Below are positions 1 through 8,234 of a stretch of 38,950 nucleotides of DNA, piece after piece (within the stretch, counting starts at the first letter, position 1; each line of letters begins with the position of its first letter). Below the pieces are notes generated by a model, which made no database searches, had not been told where the DNA came from, and worked only from the letters and a program-made list of their open reading frames with translations. Source of the stretch: an uncultured Lachnospiraceae bacterium (GTDB lineage Bacteria > Bacillota > Clostridia > Lachnospirales > Lachnospiraceae); assembly GCA_949840805.1 (NCBI GenBank), contig CATKXR010000047.1:1-38950 (forward strand), written 5' to 3'. Position numbers and translations under genes: made by a program.

Positions 1-50
1 TTTTCTAACATTTCTTTATCAGAAAAAAGACTATATATCAAAACGAAACG

Positions 51-105
51 GCACCGCTGGAAATCCCTGGTAGAATGGGCATTTCAACGGTGCTTTGTTT
101 TGTTT
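51..105 (+). terminator. Rho-independent terminator
   Basis: GCACCG at 51-56 pairs with CGGTGC at 88-93. The stem continues inward through a one-base bulge into TGGAAAT/ATTTCAA, with one G-U pair. A T-rich run follows at 94-105. It ends transcription from a gene left of the window. Confidence 0.75.
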
Positions 106-414
106 GACTGTCAAAGATGGGATTATAGTTATTCTTTTGGAGATTCACAAGGATAGATGTCTTTTATTTAATGCGTAGTAAATGAGATATACTGTAGTTT
201 GGACTAGAATATTGAACTGTATTTTTACCCCCCTACAAACGAAAAGTTTGCTGAATTTTAAAGGGTGGAATATTTATTAAAAAGCAATGAATATATTGTA
301 AAAATAACGAATAAATATCAAAAAAATGTATTTTTATTAAAAAGTATTTTGAATAAATTACCCCCATACTCAAAGGTGAACATGTGATATCATTTATTTG
401 AGGAGGAAAAACAG
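106..414. other. AT-rich non-coding stretch left of the element genes
   Basis: I see no convincing gene here. Two copies of TTTATTAAAAAG lie at 273-284 and 333-344, exactly 60 bp apart. A TTACCCCC-type motif appears near 226 and again near 359. The ribosome binding site AGGAGG at 401-406 serves the ORF at 415. The repeats could be recombinase or regulator sites of the mobile element, but this is only inference. Confidence 0.4.
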
Positions 415-771
415 ATGAAATACTTAAGTATCTTTCAAGAAGGCACTATAGGTTATATGAGGGGAGGAAAGGAGGAAACCAATTTTCTTATATCGTTGGA
501 AACAGTGGCAGTTCGTTTGCCGGATAGTGAGCATGTATATGGATTTAAAATCCTGGTGGATGGTGACAAAGAGTATTTTAAGGAATTTTCCGCAAAAGAG
601 TTAAATAGGAACCGTTGGGTTTCGGATATTCCGGTTTTTATTCAGGACAGAAAGCAGTTTTATAGGGAGTTCCAAAAGGCATTAATTAAGGAAAGCAGGG
701 AAAGAGAAATGCAGCAGTACATTATAGAGGGGGTAGGGCTGCAGGAGGTGAAGGGCAGCCCAGTATTTTAG
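415..771 (+). CDS. Hypothetical protein, probably truncated element gene
   Basis: A 118-residue soluble protein with a strong AGGAGG ribosome binding site. I do not recognise its function. It has no signal peptide or membrane segment, and residues 75-100 are charged and probably helical. Its last residues (GLQEVKGSPVF) stop abruptly where the DNA, read in another frame, becomes the C-terminal half of a Tn916-type excisionase. The simplest reading is that this is the N-terminal part of a longer protein cut by a deletion that joined it to xis. From memory, the layout resembles the region before a DUF927 helicase/primase-like domain in clostridial mobile elements, but this is weak. The alternative is a genuine short protein. 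Confidence 0.6.
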   Translation: MKYLSIFQEGTIGYMRGGKEETNFLISLETVAVRLPDSEHVYGFKILVDGDKEYFKEFSAKELNRNRWVSDIPVFIQDRKQFYREFQKALIKESREREMQQYIIEGVGLQEVKGSPVF

Positions 772-904
772 GATCGGCCAAAGACGGCTTAGAAGGTTAG
801 TAATGGAGAATCCAGATGCAGATTTTATATTAAGGAATGGAAATAGGATACAGATTAAAAGGAAATTATTTGAACAATATATCGACCTGGCAACGGCTAT
901 TTAA
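752..904 (+). pseudogene. Excisionase (Xis) remnant, Tn916 family, N-terminus missing
   Basis: The frame opened after a TGA at 749-751 reads ...YFRIG..RLRRL..., then an Asn/Asp-rich turn, then NGNRIQIKRK..FE..ID, and ends with TAA at 904. This matches the C-terminal two thirds of Tn916 Xis as I know it, including the near-identical NGNRIQIKRK block. The normal N-terminal part of the winged-helix DNA-binding fold, about 20 residues, is absent. The frame instead overlaps the end of the ORF at 415-771 in another phase. An internal ATG at 803 could yield a 33-residue peptide. Xis directs excision together with Int, so loss of the N-terminus should make this copy non-functional. It sits 118 bp upstream of the integrase, the usual xis-int order. 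Confidence 0.75.
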
Positions 905-930
905 TAAGAACGCCTGATTCTTGTAGAAAA

Positions 931-978
931 AAAGGCTCCGCTGTGGTACAATATGGTTGCCATAGCGGGGCCTTTCTT
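931..978 (+). terminator. Terminator between xis remnant and int
   Basis: GGCTCCGCT...GTGG at 934-946 pairs with CCA..AGCGGGGCC ending at 972, followed by TTTCTT. This hairpin separates the excisionase remnant from the integrase gene, so int may have its own promoter in the AT-rich 975-1010 stretch. Confidence 0.7.
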
Positions 979-1022
979 AATTATTAAAATATTATATTTA
1001 ATAGTAGAAGGGAGTCCAGGAT

Positions 1023-2225
1023 ATGAGTGAAAAAAGGCGGGATAACCGTGGCAGAATACTTCGGAATGGGGAGATACAAAAACCAGATGGAAGATACCGG
1101 TTTAAGTATATGGATGCCTTTGGGCAACCAAAATATGTATACTCATGGCGTCTGGATAAAAATGACAGGATGCCTGCCGGAAAGAAACCAGAGCCATCTT
1201 TGCGGGAAAAGGAAAAGCAGATCAATGCGGATTTGTTTGATCAGATAGTACCAGAGGGAGGAAAAATGACCGTTCTGTCTTTGGTTGAAAAATATGTTTC
1301 TTTAAAGACAGGAGTCCGCCCGACTACTGAAGCGGGGTATCGAACAGTGATCAATCTGCTGAAAAGAGAAAAATTTGGAGGCATGAGAATTGATAAGGTA
1401 AGGTTATCCGATGCTAAGTCCTGGCTGATTCAATTACAGAAGAATGGCAGAGGGTTCAGTACGATCCGGACGATTCGAGGTGTATTACGGCCGGCATTCC
1501 AAATGGCAGTAGATGATGACCTGATCCGGAAAAATCCATTTTCCTTTGAGTTGGCTTCTGTTATATACAATGATAGTGTGACCAGGGAGGCTCTTACCAG
1601 GGAGCAGGAGCGCAAATTTCTTAAATTCGTAGAAGAAGATCCCCACTTTTGTAAATATTATGATGGTATCTACATTTTATTTCATACGGGGCTGCGTATT
1701 TCAGAGTTTGTCGGACTCACGAAAGCAGATATTGACTTTGAAAATATGAAAATTAATGTAGACCATCAGCTTCAGCGTCATAATAAGATTGGTTATCAGG
1801 TAGACAAGCCAAAGACAGAAAAAGGGAACCGTCAGATTCCCATGACACCGGAAGTAGCAGAATGTTTCCGCAGGATTTTAAAAAGAAGGGAAAAACCGAA
1901 GGTAGAACCTATCATAAATGGATATACCGGGTTTTTGTTTCTGGACAAGGATGGACGGCCAATGGTGGCAATGCATTGGGAAAAATATTTTCAGCATATT
2001 TGTATAAAATATAATTCAATTTATAAAGTGCAAATGCCAAAGGTAACGCCTCACGTATGCCGTCATACCTTTTGTTCTAGGATGGCAGCAGCAAGGATGA
2101 ATCCAAAAACCCTGCAATATATTATGGGACATTCTGATATTAGTGTTACATTAAATACCTATACGCACCTTGGATTTGAGGAGGCCAGTGAAGAAATCCA
2201 CCGTTTAGCTGCAAATGATAATTAA
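1023..2225 (+). CDS. int: Tyrosine recombinase / integrase, Tn916 family
   Basis: A 400-residue site-specific recombinase that moves an integrative element. The N-terminus (SEKRRDNRGRIL..G) matches the Tn916 Int arm-binding domain. A SAM-like core-binding domain spans about residues 80-180 and the catalytic domain about 190-390. Catalytic residues visible are Arg225 (TGLRISEF), a lysine around 264-267, His344-x-x-Arg347 (HVCRH), His370 (GHSDIS) and nucleophile Tyr380 (NTYTH). The length is normal for the family and nothing is missing. A purine-rich ribosome binding site precedes the ATG. The gene points toward ordinary chromosomal genes starting at 2409, so an attachment site should lie between 2226 and 2408. 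It is probably active as an integrase but lacks a complete excisionase partner in this window. Confidence 0.95.
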   Translation: MSEKRRDNRGRILRNGEIQKPDGRYRFKYMDAFGQPKYVYSWRLDKNDRMPAGKKPEPSLREKEKQINADLFDQIVPEGGKMTVLSLVEKYVSLKTGVRPTTEAGYRTVINLLKREKFGGMRIDKVRLSDAKSWLIQLQKNGRGFSTIRTIRGVLRPAFQMAVDDDLIRKNPFSFELASVIYNDSVTREALTREQERKFLKFVEEDPHFCKYYDGIYILFHTGLRISEFVGLTKADIDFENMKINVDHQLQRHNKIGYQVDKPKTEKGNRQIPMTPEVAECFRRILKRREKPKVEPIINGYTGFLFLDKDGRPMVAMHWEKYFQHICIKYNSIYKVQMPKVTPHVCRHTFCSRMAAARMNPKTLQYIMGHSDISVTLNTYTHLGFEEASEEIHRLAANDN

Positions 2226-2240
2226 CATCAGATTGTGGCG

Positions 2241-2279
2241 AGGTGCAAACCAGGGAAATTTACACCTTGATTTGCACCT
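2241..2279. repeat. Inverted repeat after int
   Basis: AGGTGCAAA at 2241-2249 and TTTGCACCT at 2271-2279 are perfect 9-bp inverted copies. A further CACCT at 2263-2267 can pair with the left arm instead. There is no T-run after the right arm, so it is a weak terminator at best. It may be part of the element end (integrase binding or attachment region). Confidence 0.6.
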
Positions 2280-2408
2280 TTCGTTGAAAAGAATAGGAAA
2301 AATTTTGATAAGTTATGTCAGAAAAACCTTTCATACCAGCGAAAGAAAATATCCTGCAAATTCAATAACTACAAGGCTTTGAGACAAATGGAAAGGATAG
2401 GAAAAGAT

Positions 2409-2882
2409 ATGATTAAAGTATTATTCGTCTGTCACGGCAACATCTGCAGAAGCCCAATGGCCGAGTTCGTCCTAAAAGACATGGTTAAAAAAGCCGGTCT
2501 GGCCGACCAATTTGAGATTGCTTCTGCCGCCACCAGCACGGAGGAGATTGGCAATCCTGTACACCGGGGGACAAGGAATAAACTTCGTCAGGTAGGAATC
2601 AGTGTTGATGGGAAAAGGGCAGTTCAATTACAAAAATCAGACTATGGAAAATATGATTATCTGATTGGAATGGATGAATGGAATATACGCAATATGCTGC
2701 GAATACTGGGAGGAGACCCGGAAGGGAAAGTCCATAAGATGCTGGAGTTTGCAGGCAGCGCAAGAGACGTGGCAGATCCCTGGTATACAGGCGATTTTGA
2801 GGCCACTTATCGTGATGTGGTGGATGGATGTGAAGGATTGATAAAAGTCCTCAAGAAAACAGGCGCTATTGCAGAAAAATAA
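2409..2882 (+). CDS. Low-molecular-weight protein tyrosine phosphatase
   Basis: A 157-residue cytoplasmic phosphatase of the LMW-PTP family, close to the usual length of about 150. The P-loop C-x5-R-S is Cys8-His-Gly-Asn-Ile-Cys-Arg14-Ser, and the general acid sits in ADPWY (Asp123). I chose the ATG at 2409 because an AGGA-type site lies just upstream and the family begins directly with the first beta strand (IKVLFVCHG). A longer start at 2379 would add an unconserved extension. The neighbouring kinase gene begins at or near its stop codon, suggesting co-transcription. In other bacteria such enzymes act on bacterial tyrosine kinases or protein-arginine phosphates, and no partner is visible here. 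Confidence 0.92.
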   Translation: MIKVLFVCHGNICRSPMAEFVLKDMVKKAGLADQFEIASAATSTEEIGNPVHRGTRNKLRQVGISVDGKRAVQLQKSDYGKYDYLIGMDEWNIRNMLRILGGDPEGKVHKMLEFAGSARDVADPWYTGDFEATYRDVVDGCEGLIKVLKKTGAIAEK

Positions 2883-2910
2883 AAGGAACACAGAAAGGAA
2901 CAAAATCAGT

Positions 2911-3807
2911 TTGGAAGGAAAGAATATTTTACTGGTCAATGATCTGCCCGGATATGGAAAAGTGGCATTAGCGGCTATGGTGCCGATTTTGTCACGAATG
3001 GGATATTATACATTTCAGGTTCCCACGGCTATAGTTTCCAACACTTTGGATTATGGAAGGTTTCGTATTCAGGAAATGACGGATTATATGCAGGACACCC
3101 TGGCAATATGGAAAGAACTGGGATTTGAGGCGGATTGTGTATGCACAGGTTTTATTGTGTCCGAAGAGCAGGCGGAACTGATCGGACAGTATGTTGAAAG
3201 ATTAAAAAAAGAAAAGGGGGATAAGCTGCTGGTTATCGTAGATCCGATTATGGCAGACGGAGGAAAGCTGTATAATGGAATCGGACAGGAGAGAATACTT
3301 GCCATGAAGAAACTGGTAATGTATGCAGACGTAATGGTGCCAAATATCACGGAAGCGTCTTTTCTGACAGGAATTCGTCCAGGGCAGGAGAGCGGAACGG
3401 AGGATGAGCTTCGGGAGCTGGTTGATGGCCTTCAGGCGATTTCCGGTAAATCAGTGGTGATAACCAGTGCGGTGGAAAAGGAATACGGACAGGGCGGGAG
3501 CGGGACGGAATATGAAAAACATCTGGTGTATGGTTATGATCATTTAAACCATGCGTACTTTCAGGTGCCTTATGATTATCTGCCTGTAAAGGTGGCAGGA
3601 AGCGGGGATATTTTTTCTGCCATAGTTACCGGGCAGTTAATGGCAGGGACATCATTGAAAACAGCGGTTGAAAAGGCGGTCAGGGCATTATCGAAGCTGA
3701 TTACAGAGAATCAGGGACATTTGCAGGAATACAAGGGCATTATGATAGAGCGATATTGGAATGTACTGGAGGATATCATGGAATGTCCGGCTGACGGCAG
3801 CCTTTGA
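2911..3807 (+). CDS. Pyridoxamine/pyridoxal kinase-like protein
   Basis: A PfkB/ribokinase-fold kinase of the pyridoxal kinase (PdxY/PdxK) type, expected to phosphorylate B6 vitamers with ATP. Visible features are an early NDLPGYGK..A substrate loop, VDPIMADGG in the middle (family motif D-P-V-M-x-D), NITEA, and the anion-hole GSGDIFSA motif at about 3598-3615. The start is uncertain. The open frame reaches back to a TTG at 2869 overlapping the phosphatase gene, but an AAAGGA site precedes the TTG at 2911, which also fits the family N-terminus better (298 residues). It is probably in one transcript with the phosphatase. A hairpin at its 3' end closes the unit. Confidence 0.85.
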   Translation: MEGKNILLVNDLPGYGKVALAAMVPILSRMGYYTFQVPTAIVSNTLDYGRFRIQEMTDYMQDTLAIWKELGFEADCVCTGFIVSEEQAELIGQYVERLKKEKGDKLLVIVDPIMADGGKLYNGIGQERILAMKKLVMYADVMVPNITEASFLTGIRPGQESGTEDELRELVDGLQAISGKSVVITSAVEKEYGQGGSGTEYEKHLVYGYDHLNHAYFQVPYDYLPVKVAGSGDIFSAIVTGQLMAGTSLKTAVEKAVRALSKLITENQGHLQEYKGIMIERYWNVLEDIMECPADGSL

Positions 3808-3842
3808 GACAAAAAAGTCAGTTTACCGGGCTGCCGCTTTTA
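3795..3842. terminator. Hairpin between convergent genes
   Basis: CGGCAGCC at 3795-3802 pairs with GGCTGCCG at 3829-3836, followed by CTTTTAT. The stop of the plus-strand kinase lies in the loop and the right arm lies in the last codons of the minus-strand hydrolase, so one hairpin may serve the ends of both genes. Confidence 0.65.
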
Positions 3843-4545
3843 TAAATTCGGAAAAAATCCTTTCTGCAGCTTTGTCTTGTTTCCACAGGTATTCAGGATG
3901 CCATTGTACCCCCAGGAAAAATGTGGGATATTCCGGCATTTCCACACATTCGATCAGGTTATGGGGCGCATGGCCCGTAGCAGTAAGGCATGGCGCAAGA
4001 CGGCGGATAGCCTGATGATGCATACTGTTGACCTGGATTGTATGGTTCTGCGTAATCTGAGCCAGGAGGGAACCCGGAGCAACAGTGACAGTATGGGAAG
4101 GAATTTCATAGGAAAAAGGCTGCACATGAGCAACAGGGAAATCCTCTGCAAACTGGCTGGGAAGATCCTGGTAGATATCGCCGCCAAGGCCGATATTAAG
4201 AACCTGGATACCGCGGCAGATGCCTAAAACAGGTTTTTGGGCTTTTATAACAAGCTTTAACAGGGTCAGTTCCAGATGATCCCGTTTGGGGGAGACATTG
4301 CCACAGTGGCGTTGGGTTTCTTCGCCAAAAAGAAAAGGATGAAGATCCGGGCCGCCGGTAAAGAGAAAGCCGTCAAACATGGCCGCAAACCGTTCCGTCT
4401 CCTCGATGTCCAGCTCCGGCGGCAGGATAATGGGGGTGCCGCCGCAGGCACGGACAGCGTTTAAGTAAGCCGGGCGCATATAAGGTTCATCCCTTTCCGT
4501 GTTGTGGTAGGGAGTAAGGGCAATCAGAGGTTTTGATGTCAGCAT
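3823..4545 (-). CDS. Gamma-glutamyl-gamma-aminobutyrate hydrolase family (peptidase C26)
   Basis: A 240-residue class-I glutamine amidotransferase-like hydrolase of the PuuD type, acting on gamma-glutamyl amide bonds. The nucleophile elbow is GICRG (Cys110), and the His-Glu pair is in VQWHPE (His216, Glu218). An oxyanion-type FTGGPD segment lies at 62-67. The length matches the family. An AAGGAG site precedes the ATG. Puu pathway genes (puuA, puuB, puuC) are not adjacent, so the true substrate is unknown and putrescine degradation should not be assumed. Confidence 0.88.
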   Translation of the reverse strand: MLTSKPLIALTPYHNTERDEPYMRPAYLNAVRACGGTPIILPPELDIEETERFAAMFDGFLFTGGPDLHPFLFGEETQRHCGNVSPKRDHLELTLLKLVIKAQKPVLGICRGIQVLNIGLGGDIYQDLPSQFAEDFPVAHVQPFSYEIPSHTVTVAPGSLLAQITQNHTIQVNSMHHQAIRRLAPCLTATGHAPHNLIECVEMPEYPTFFLGVQWHPEYLWKQDKAAERIFSEFIKAAAR

Positions 4546-4571
4546 ATGAAATCTCTCCTTCTTGTATTGAA

Positions 4572-4622
4572 TAAAAATAAATAAATGCCTCTCCCATAAT
4601 ATGATGGAAGAGGCATTTATGT
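4572..4622 (-). terminator. Terminator of the ferredoxin gene
   Basis: AAATGCCTCT at 4583-4592 pairs with AGAGGCATTT at 4610-4619. On the minus strand the hairpin is followed by ATTTATTTTTATT. It stops the ferredoxin transcript before the C26 hydrolase gene. Confidence 0.8.
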
Positions 4623-4641
4623 AGCTGTCTGAAATAAAGCA

Positions 4642-4845
<204 letters not shown>

Positions 4846-4859
4846 TTACTTCTGACATC

Positions 4860-4888
4860 ATTCTATACCATTTGTGAAAAATATTCAA
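4860..4888 (-). promoter_or_regulatory. Sigma-A-like promoter of ferredoxin gene
   Basis: On the minus strand, -35 TTGAAT (4883-4888) and -10 TAGAAT (4860-4865) are separated by 17 nt. The predicted start leaves about a 40-nt leader before the ferredoxin ATG. Confidence 0.6.
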
Positions 4889-4899
4889 GTGGAAATCGA

Positions 4900-4925
4900 T
4901 GTACAATTGGATAAAAAATTGTACA
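4900..4925. repeat. Perfect 9-bp inverted repeat upstream of the ferredoxin promoter
   Basis: TGTACAATT at 4900-4908 and AATTGTACA at 4917-4925 are separated by 8 bp. It lies just upstream of the -35 box of the ferredoxin promoter and 50 bp after the PFL activase stop. It could be an operator or activator site. As a terminator it would lack a T-run on the minus strand. Confidence 0.65.
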
Positions 4926-4974
4926 AACCCTATAGTTTTCCAAAAAGATGTAAAATTATGACTATATTTGTCGT

Positions 4975-5754
4975 TTAAAACGGTTTGCAGTCAGGAACGG
5001 TTCCGGCAACAGAGTTATGTTCGTCACGAATGCCGGCAAGGATCACCTGACGCGCCGCTTTGGCTTCTTCTTGCCCCAGAGGTTTCACTTTTTCCAGTGC
5101 GTAGGGAATTCCAAGATTTTTATACTTTATCTTTCCCATATCATGATAAGGAAGAACATCCAATGCTTTGACATTGTGAAGAGTGCCGATAAAACGTCCC
5201 AGCCGGTACAGCAGGTCCTGTTTGTAGGTAATGCCCGGGACTACTACATGCCGAATCCATACGGGGACGGACTTTTCATCCAGATATTGGGCAAAGGCTA
5301 GGACAGGGTCTAATTTCTGTCCTGTCAGTTTCATATGGGCGTCCGGGTCAATGTGTTTGATGTCAAGAAGAACGAGATCTGTCACCGCTGTCAGCCGGTC
5401 AAACTGCCGTATGGTCTCCGGAGAGCCGGGACGAAAGGTGATGCCGGAGGTATCCAGACAGGTATGAATCCCGCGAGATTTTGCCGCTTCAAAAAGCTCT
5501 GTCACGAAAGTGATCTGCACCAGGGGATCTCCGCCGGTGACAGTGATACCGCCTTTTCCATAAAAGACATGGTTTTTTTCGTATTGAGCCAGAATCTCAT
5601 CTACGGACATTTCGGTGCCGCCATTTATTTTCCAGGTGTCCGGATTGTGGCAGTAAAGACACCGCATGGGGCAGCCCTGTAAAAATACGACCAGGCGGAC
5701 GCCGGGACCGTCTACAGTACCGAAGCTTTCGATGGAATGGATTCGTCCTGTCAT
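4975..5754 (-). CDS. pflA: Pyruvate formate-lyase activating enzyme
   Basis: A 259-residue radical SAM enzyme that installs the glycyl radical on PFL using S-adenosylmethionine and a [4Fe-4S] cluster. The cluster motif C-x3-C-x2-C is Cys28-PMR-Cys32-LY-Cys35-HNPDTW. The GGDP-type SAM motif (VTGGDPL) is near residues 72-78. The N-terminus GRIHSIESFGTVDGPGVR is typical of PflA. The length matches (about 245-260). GGAGG precedes the ATG at good spacing. It lies 29 nt downstream of the small glycyl-radical gene and in the same direction, so pflB, the radical-domain gene and pflA form one operon. Confidence 0.96.
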   Translation of the reverse strand: MTGRIHSIESFGTVDGPGVRLVVFLQGCPMRCLYCHNPDTWKINGGTEMSVDEILAQYEKNHVFYGKGGITVTGGDPLVQITFVTELFEAAKSRGIHTCLDTSGITFRPGSPETIRQFDRLTAVTDLVLLDIKHIDPDAHMKLTGQKLDPVLAFAQYLDEKSVPVWIRHVVVPGITYKQDLLYRLGRFIGTLHNVKALDVLPYHDMGKIKYKNLGIPYALEKVKPLGQEEAKAARQVILAGIRDEHNSVAGTVPDCKPF

Positions 5755-5783
5755 ATGATAACCTCCGAATTTTGTCAGATATT

Positions 5784-6032
5784 TTATCCGATTGCTCCAT
5801 GGAAGGTGCGGGAAATCACCTCATCCTGTTGTTCCTTTGTCAGCTTGTTGAAGTTTACTGCATAGCCAGATACCCGGACCGTAAGCTGGGGGTATTTCTC
5901 TGGATGGGCTTGTGCATCTAAAAGTGTTTCTTTGGAAAATACATTGACATTCAGATGATGACCGCCTTTTTCCGTATAACCGTCCAACAGGGATACCAGA
6001 TTGTCAACCTGAGCTTCATTTGCATGTGTCAT
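5784..6032 (-). CDS. Stand-alone glycyl-radical domain of pyruvate formate-lyase
   Basis: An 82-residue protein equal to the C-terminal glycyl-radical domain of PFL. It reads [10 protein letters not shown]..., [22 protein letters not shown], then RVSGYAV with the radical-bearing Gly56, then [15 protein letters not shown]. It is like GrcA/YfiD in domain content but nearer to the native PFL C-terminus. The start ATG at 6030-6032 has AGGAGG 8 nt upstream. The frame is open further back, with a TTG at 6083, up to the PFL stop at 6117-6119. It is in the same reading frame as PFL, separated from it by a single TAA. The first eight residues (MTHANEAQ) are not part of normal PFL. It should be essential for PFL activity, because the upstream protein lacks the radical glycine. 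Confidence 0.93.
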   Translation of the reverse strand: MTHANEAQVDNLVSLLDGYTEKGGHHLNVNVFSKETLLDAQAHPEKYPQLTVRVSGYAVNFNKLTKEQQDEVISRTFHGAIG

Positions 6033-6116
6033 AATAATGTCCTCCTGTTTTATGATATGAAATGGCATGCCGCGATGCAGCAATATCGAAAAATCATTTA
6101 TAATAGTCAGCTGCTT

Positions 6117-8234
6117 TTACTCCCGATCCAGTCCAACCATCAGATTGGGGATGGCACAGGCCTTATTGGAGCCACACTCCAGTTCCGGGCTTATATCCAG
6201 ATTAAGATCCAGGTCCGGATCGCCCATAAATAGCTGATCTTCTTTTCCCAAAGCTCCCGGGATAATGGAGAAAGTGTTGGAAATTCCGTCCTGCGCGTCC
6301 ATAAAGGGTAGCTTTGCCACAGAGGCAAGGGAGGAGACAGCTCCATGTGCATCCCGTGTATGCATGGGATTGGCGCCCGGAGCAAACGCCTGCCCGGCCT
6401 TTCTTCCGTCAGGAGTGGAGCCGGTAGCTTTACCATACACTACGTTTGAGGTGATGGTCAAGATGGAGGTTGTTGGAATTCCGCCCCGGTAACAGTGGTT
6501 TTGTTTAATATAATTCATGAAGGCATGGACGATCTCCACTGCGATCTGGTCTACCCGGTCATCATCATTGCCATATTTGGGAAAATCTCCCTCTACCTCA
6601 TAATCCACGGCAATTCCGTTTTCATCCCGGACGGCACGTACTTTTGCATATTTTATGGCAGACAGAGAATCCGCCACAACAGAAAGGCCTGCGATTCCGG
6701 TTGCAAACCAACGGGTCACATTTAAGTCGTGAAGCGCCATCTGGAGACGTTCATAGCTGTATTTATCATGCATATAGTGGATGATATTCAGACTGTTCAC
6801 ATAGACGCCGGCCAGCCATTTCATCATACTGTGGTATCGGTCCATAACCTCATCATAGTCCAGGTATTCGGAGGTGACGGGACGGAATTTAGGACCCACC
6901 TGTTTTTTGCTGATTTCATCTACGCCGCCATTGATGGCATAAAGCAGACATTTAGCCAGGTTTGCCCGGGCGCCGAAAAACTGCATTTCCTTTCCGATCC
7001 GCATGGAGGATACGCAGCATGCGATGGCGTAATCGTCGCCATGGGTTTCCCGCATCAGGTCATCGTTCTCATACTGGATAGAAGAAGACTCAATAGAAGT
7101 CCGGGCGCAGAAACGCTTAAAGTTTTCCGGCAGCCGGGCAGACCACAGTACGGTCAGGTTTGGTTCCGGGGCAGTACCCAGATTTTTTAAGGTATGCAGG
7201 TAACGGAAGGACATTTTCGTCACCAGATGACGTCCGTCAATGCCTACGCCTCCGATGGATTCTGTCACCCAGGTAGGATCTCCGGAAAACAAGGCGTTGT
7301 ATTCAGGGGTACGGGCAAATTTTACAAGACGCAGCTTCATGATGAAATGATCAATAAACTCCTGGATCTGTTCTTCCGTAAAGATGCCATTTCTTAAATC
7401 CCTCTCCGCATAAATATCGAGGAATGTGGAGGTGCGTCCCAAAGACATGGCAGCTCCGTTTTGTTCCTTTACGGCAGCAAGGTAAGCAAAATAGGTCCAC
7501 TGGATTGCCTCCTGTACATTGGCAGCAGGACGGGAAATATCAAAACCATATATTTTCCCCAGCTCTTTTAACTCTTTTAAGGCACGGATCTGTTCTGAAA
7601 GTTCTTCCCGAATCTGGATAATATGAGAGTACATGGTACTGCGGGTGGTCATTTTCTGTTCTTCCTTGTCCTCGATCAGACGATCCACGCCATACAAGGC
7701 AACGCGGCGGTAATCGCCGATGATCCGTCCCCGTCCATAGGCATCTGGAAGGCCGGTTATAATATGGCTGGAACGGCAGGCACGCATTTCCGGTGTGTAT
7801 GCGTCAAAAACACCTGCGTTGTGGGTTTTTCTGTGAGTGGTGAAAAATTCACTGATTTCCGGATCGACTTTATAACCATTGTCGGAACAAGCTTTTTCTG
7901 CCATACGGATGCCGCCGTAGGGCTGGAGGGAACGCTTGAAAGGTTTGTCAGTCTGAAAACCTACAATGGTCTCCTTATCCTTGTCGAGATAGCCCGGGCC
8001 GTGGGACGTGATGGTAGAAATAACTTTGGTATCCATATCCAGGACACCTCCTGCGGCTTGTTCCTGGCGGGACAGCTCCATGACCTGTTCCCACAGATCA
8101 GAAGTGTTTTTTGTCGGAGCGGCAAGGAAGGACTCGCCGCCATCGTAAGGTGTATAGTTTTTCTGGATGAAATTGCGTACATTGATTTCTCTCTCCCAGT
8201 CACCGGGGTGAAAAAATCTCCATTCTTGTTTCAT
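6117..8234 (-). CDS. pflB: Pyruvate formate-lyase, catalytic part without glycyl-radical domain
   Basis: A 705-residue protein that cleaves pyruvate with CoA to acetyl-CoA and formate. The active-site pair Cys406-Cys407 lies in IACCVSSM, and [14 protein letters not shown] and FAPGANPMH segments (about 602-624) are typical. Normal PFL has about 750 residues and ends with a glycyl-radical domain. Here similarity stops after [11 protein letters not shown] (666). About 39 unrelated residues follow, including two cysteines (687, 693), and then TAA. The missing domain is encoded in the next gene in the same frame. GAGG precedes the ATG, and a sigma-A promoter lies at 8339-8367. The two products probably assemble into one functional enzyme (inference). 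Confidence 0.94.
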   Translation of the reverse strand: MKQEWRFFHPGDWEREINVRNFIQKNYTPYDGGESFLAAPTKNTSDLWEQVMELSRQEQAAGGVLDMDTKVISTITSHGPGYLDKDKETIVGFQTDKPFKRSLQPYGGIRMAEKACSDNGYKVDPEISEFFTTHRKTHNAGVFDAYTPEMRACRSSHIITGLPDAYGRGRIIGDYRRVALYGVDRLIEDKEEQKMTTRSTMYSHIIQIREELSEQIRALKELKELGKIYGFDISRPAANVQEAIQWTYFAYLAAVKEQNGAAMSLGRTSTFLDIYAERDLRNGIFTEEQIQEFIDHFIMKLRLVKFARTPEYNALFSGDPTWVTESIGGVGIDGRHLVTKMSFRYLHTLKNLGTAPEPNLTVLWSARLPENFKRFCARTSIESSSIQYENDDLMRETHGDDYAIACCVSSMRIGKEMQFFGARANLAKCLLYAINGGVDEISKKQVGPKFRPVTSEYLDYDEVMDRYHSMMKWLAGVYVNSLNIIHYMHDKYSYERLQMALHDLNVTRWFATGIAGLSVVADSLSAIKYAKVRAVRDENGIAVDYEVEGDFPKYGNDDDRVDQIAVEIVHAFMNYIKQNHCYRGGIPTTSILTITSNVVYGKATGSTPDGRKAGQAFAPGANPMHTRDAHGAVSSLASVAKLPFMDAQDGISNTFSIIPGALGKEDQLFMGDPDLDLNLDISPELECGSNKACAIPNLMVGLDRE

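Noticed and set aside
2378..3815. CTTTGAGACAAA occurs at about 2378 and 3803 and could mark element ends or attachment repeats
   Set aside because: The second copy lies inside a terminator loop between ordinary genes, and the segment between them holds housekeeping genes. A 12-bp match of this kind can occur by chance.
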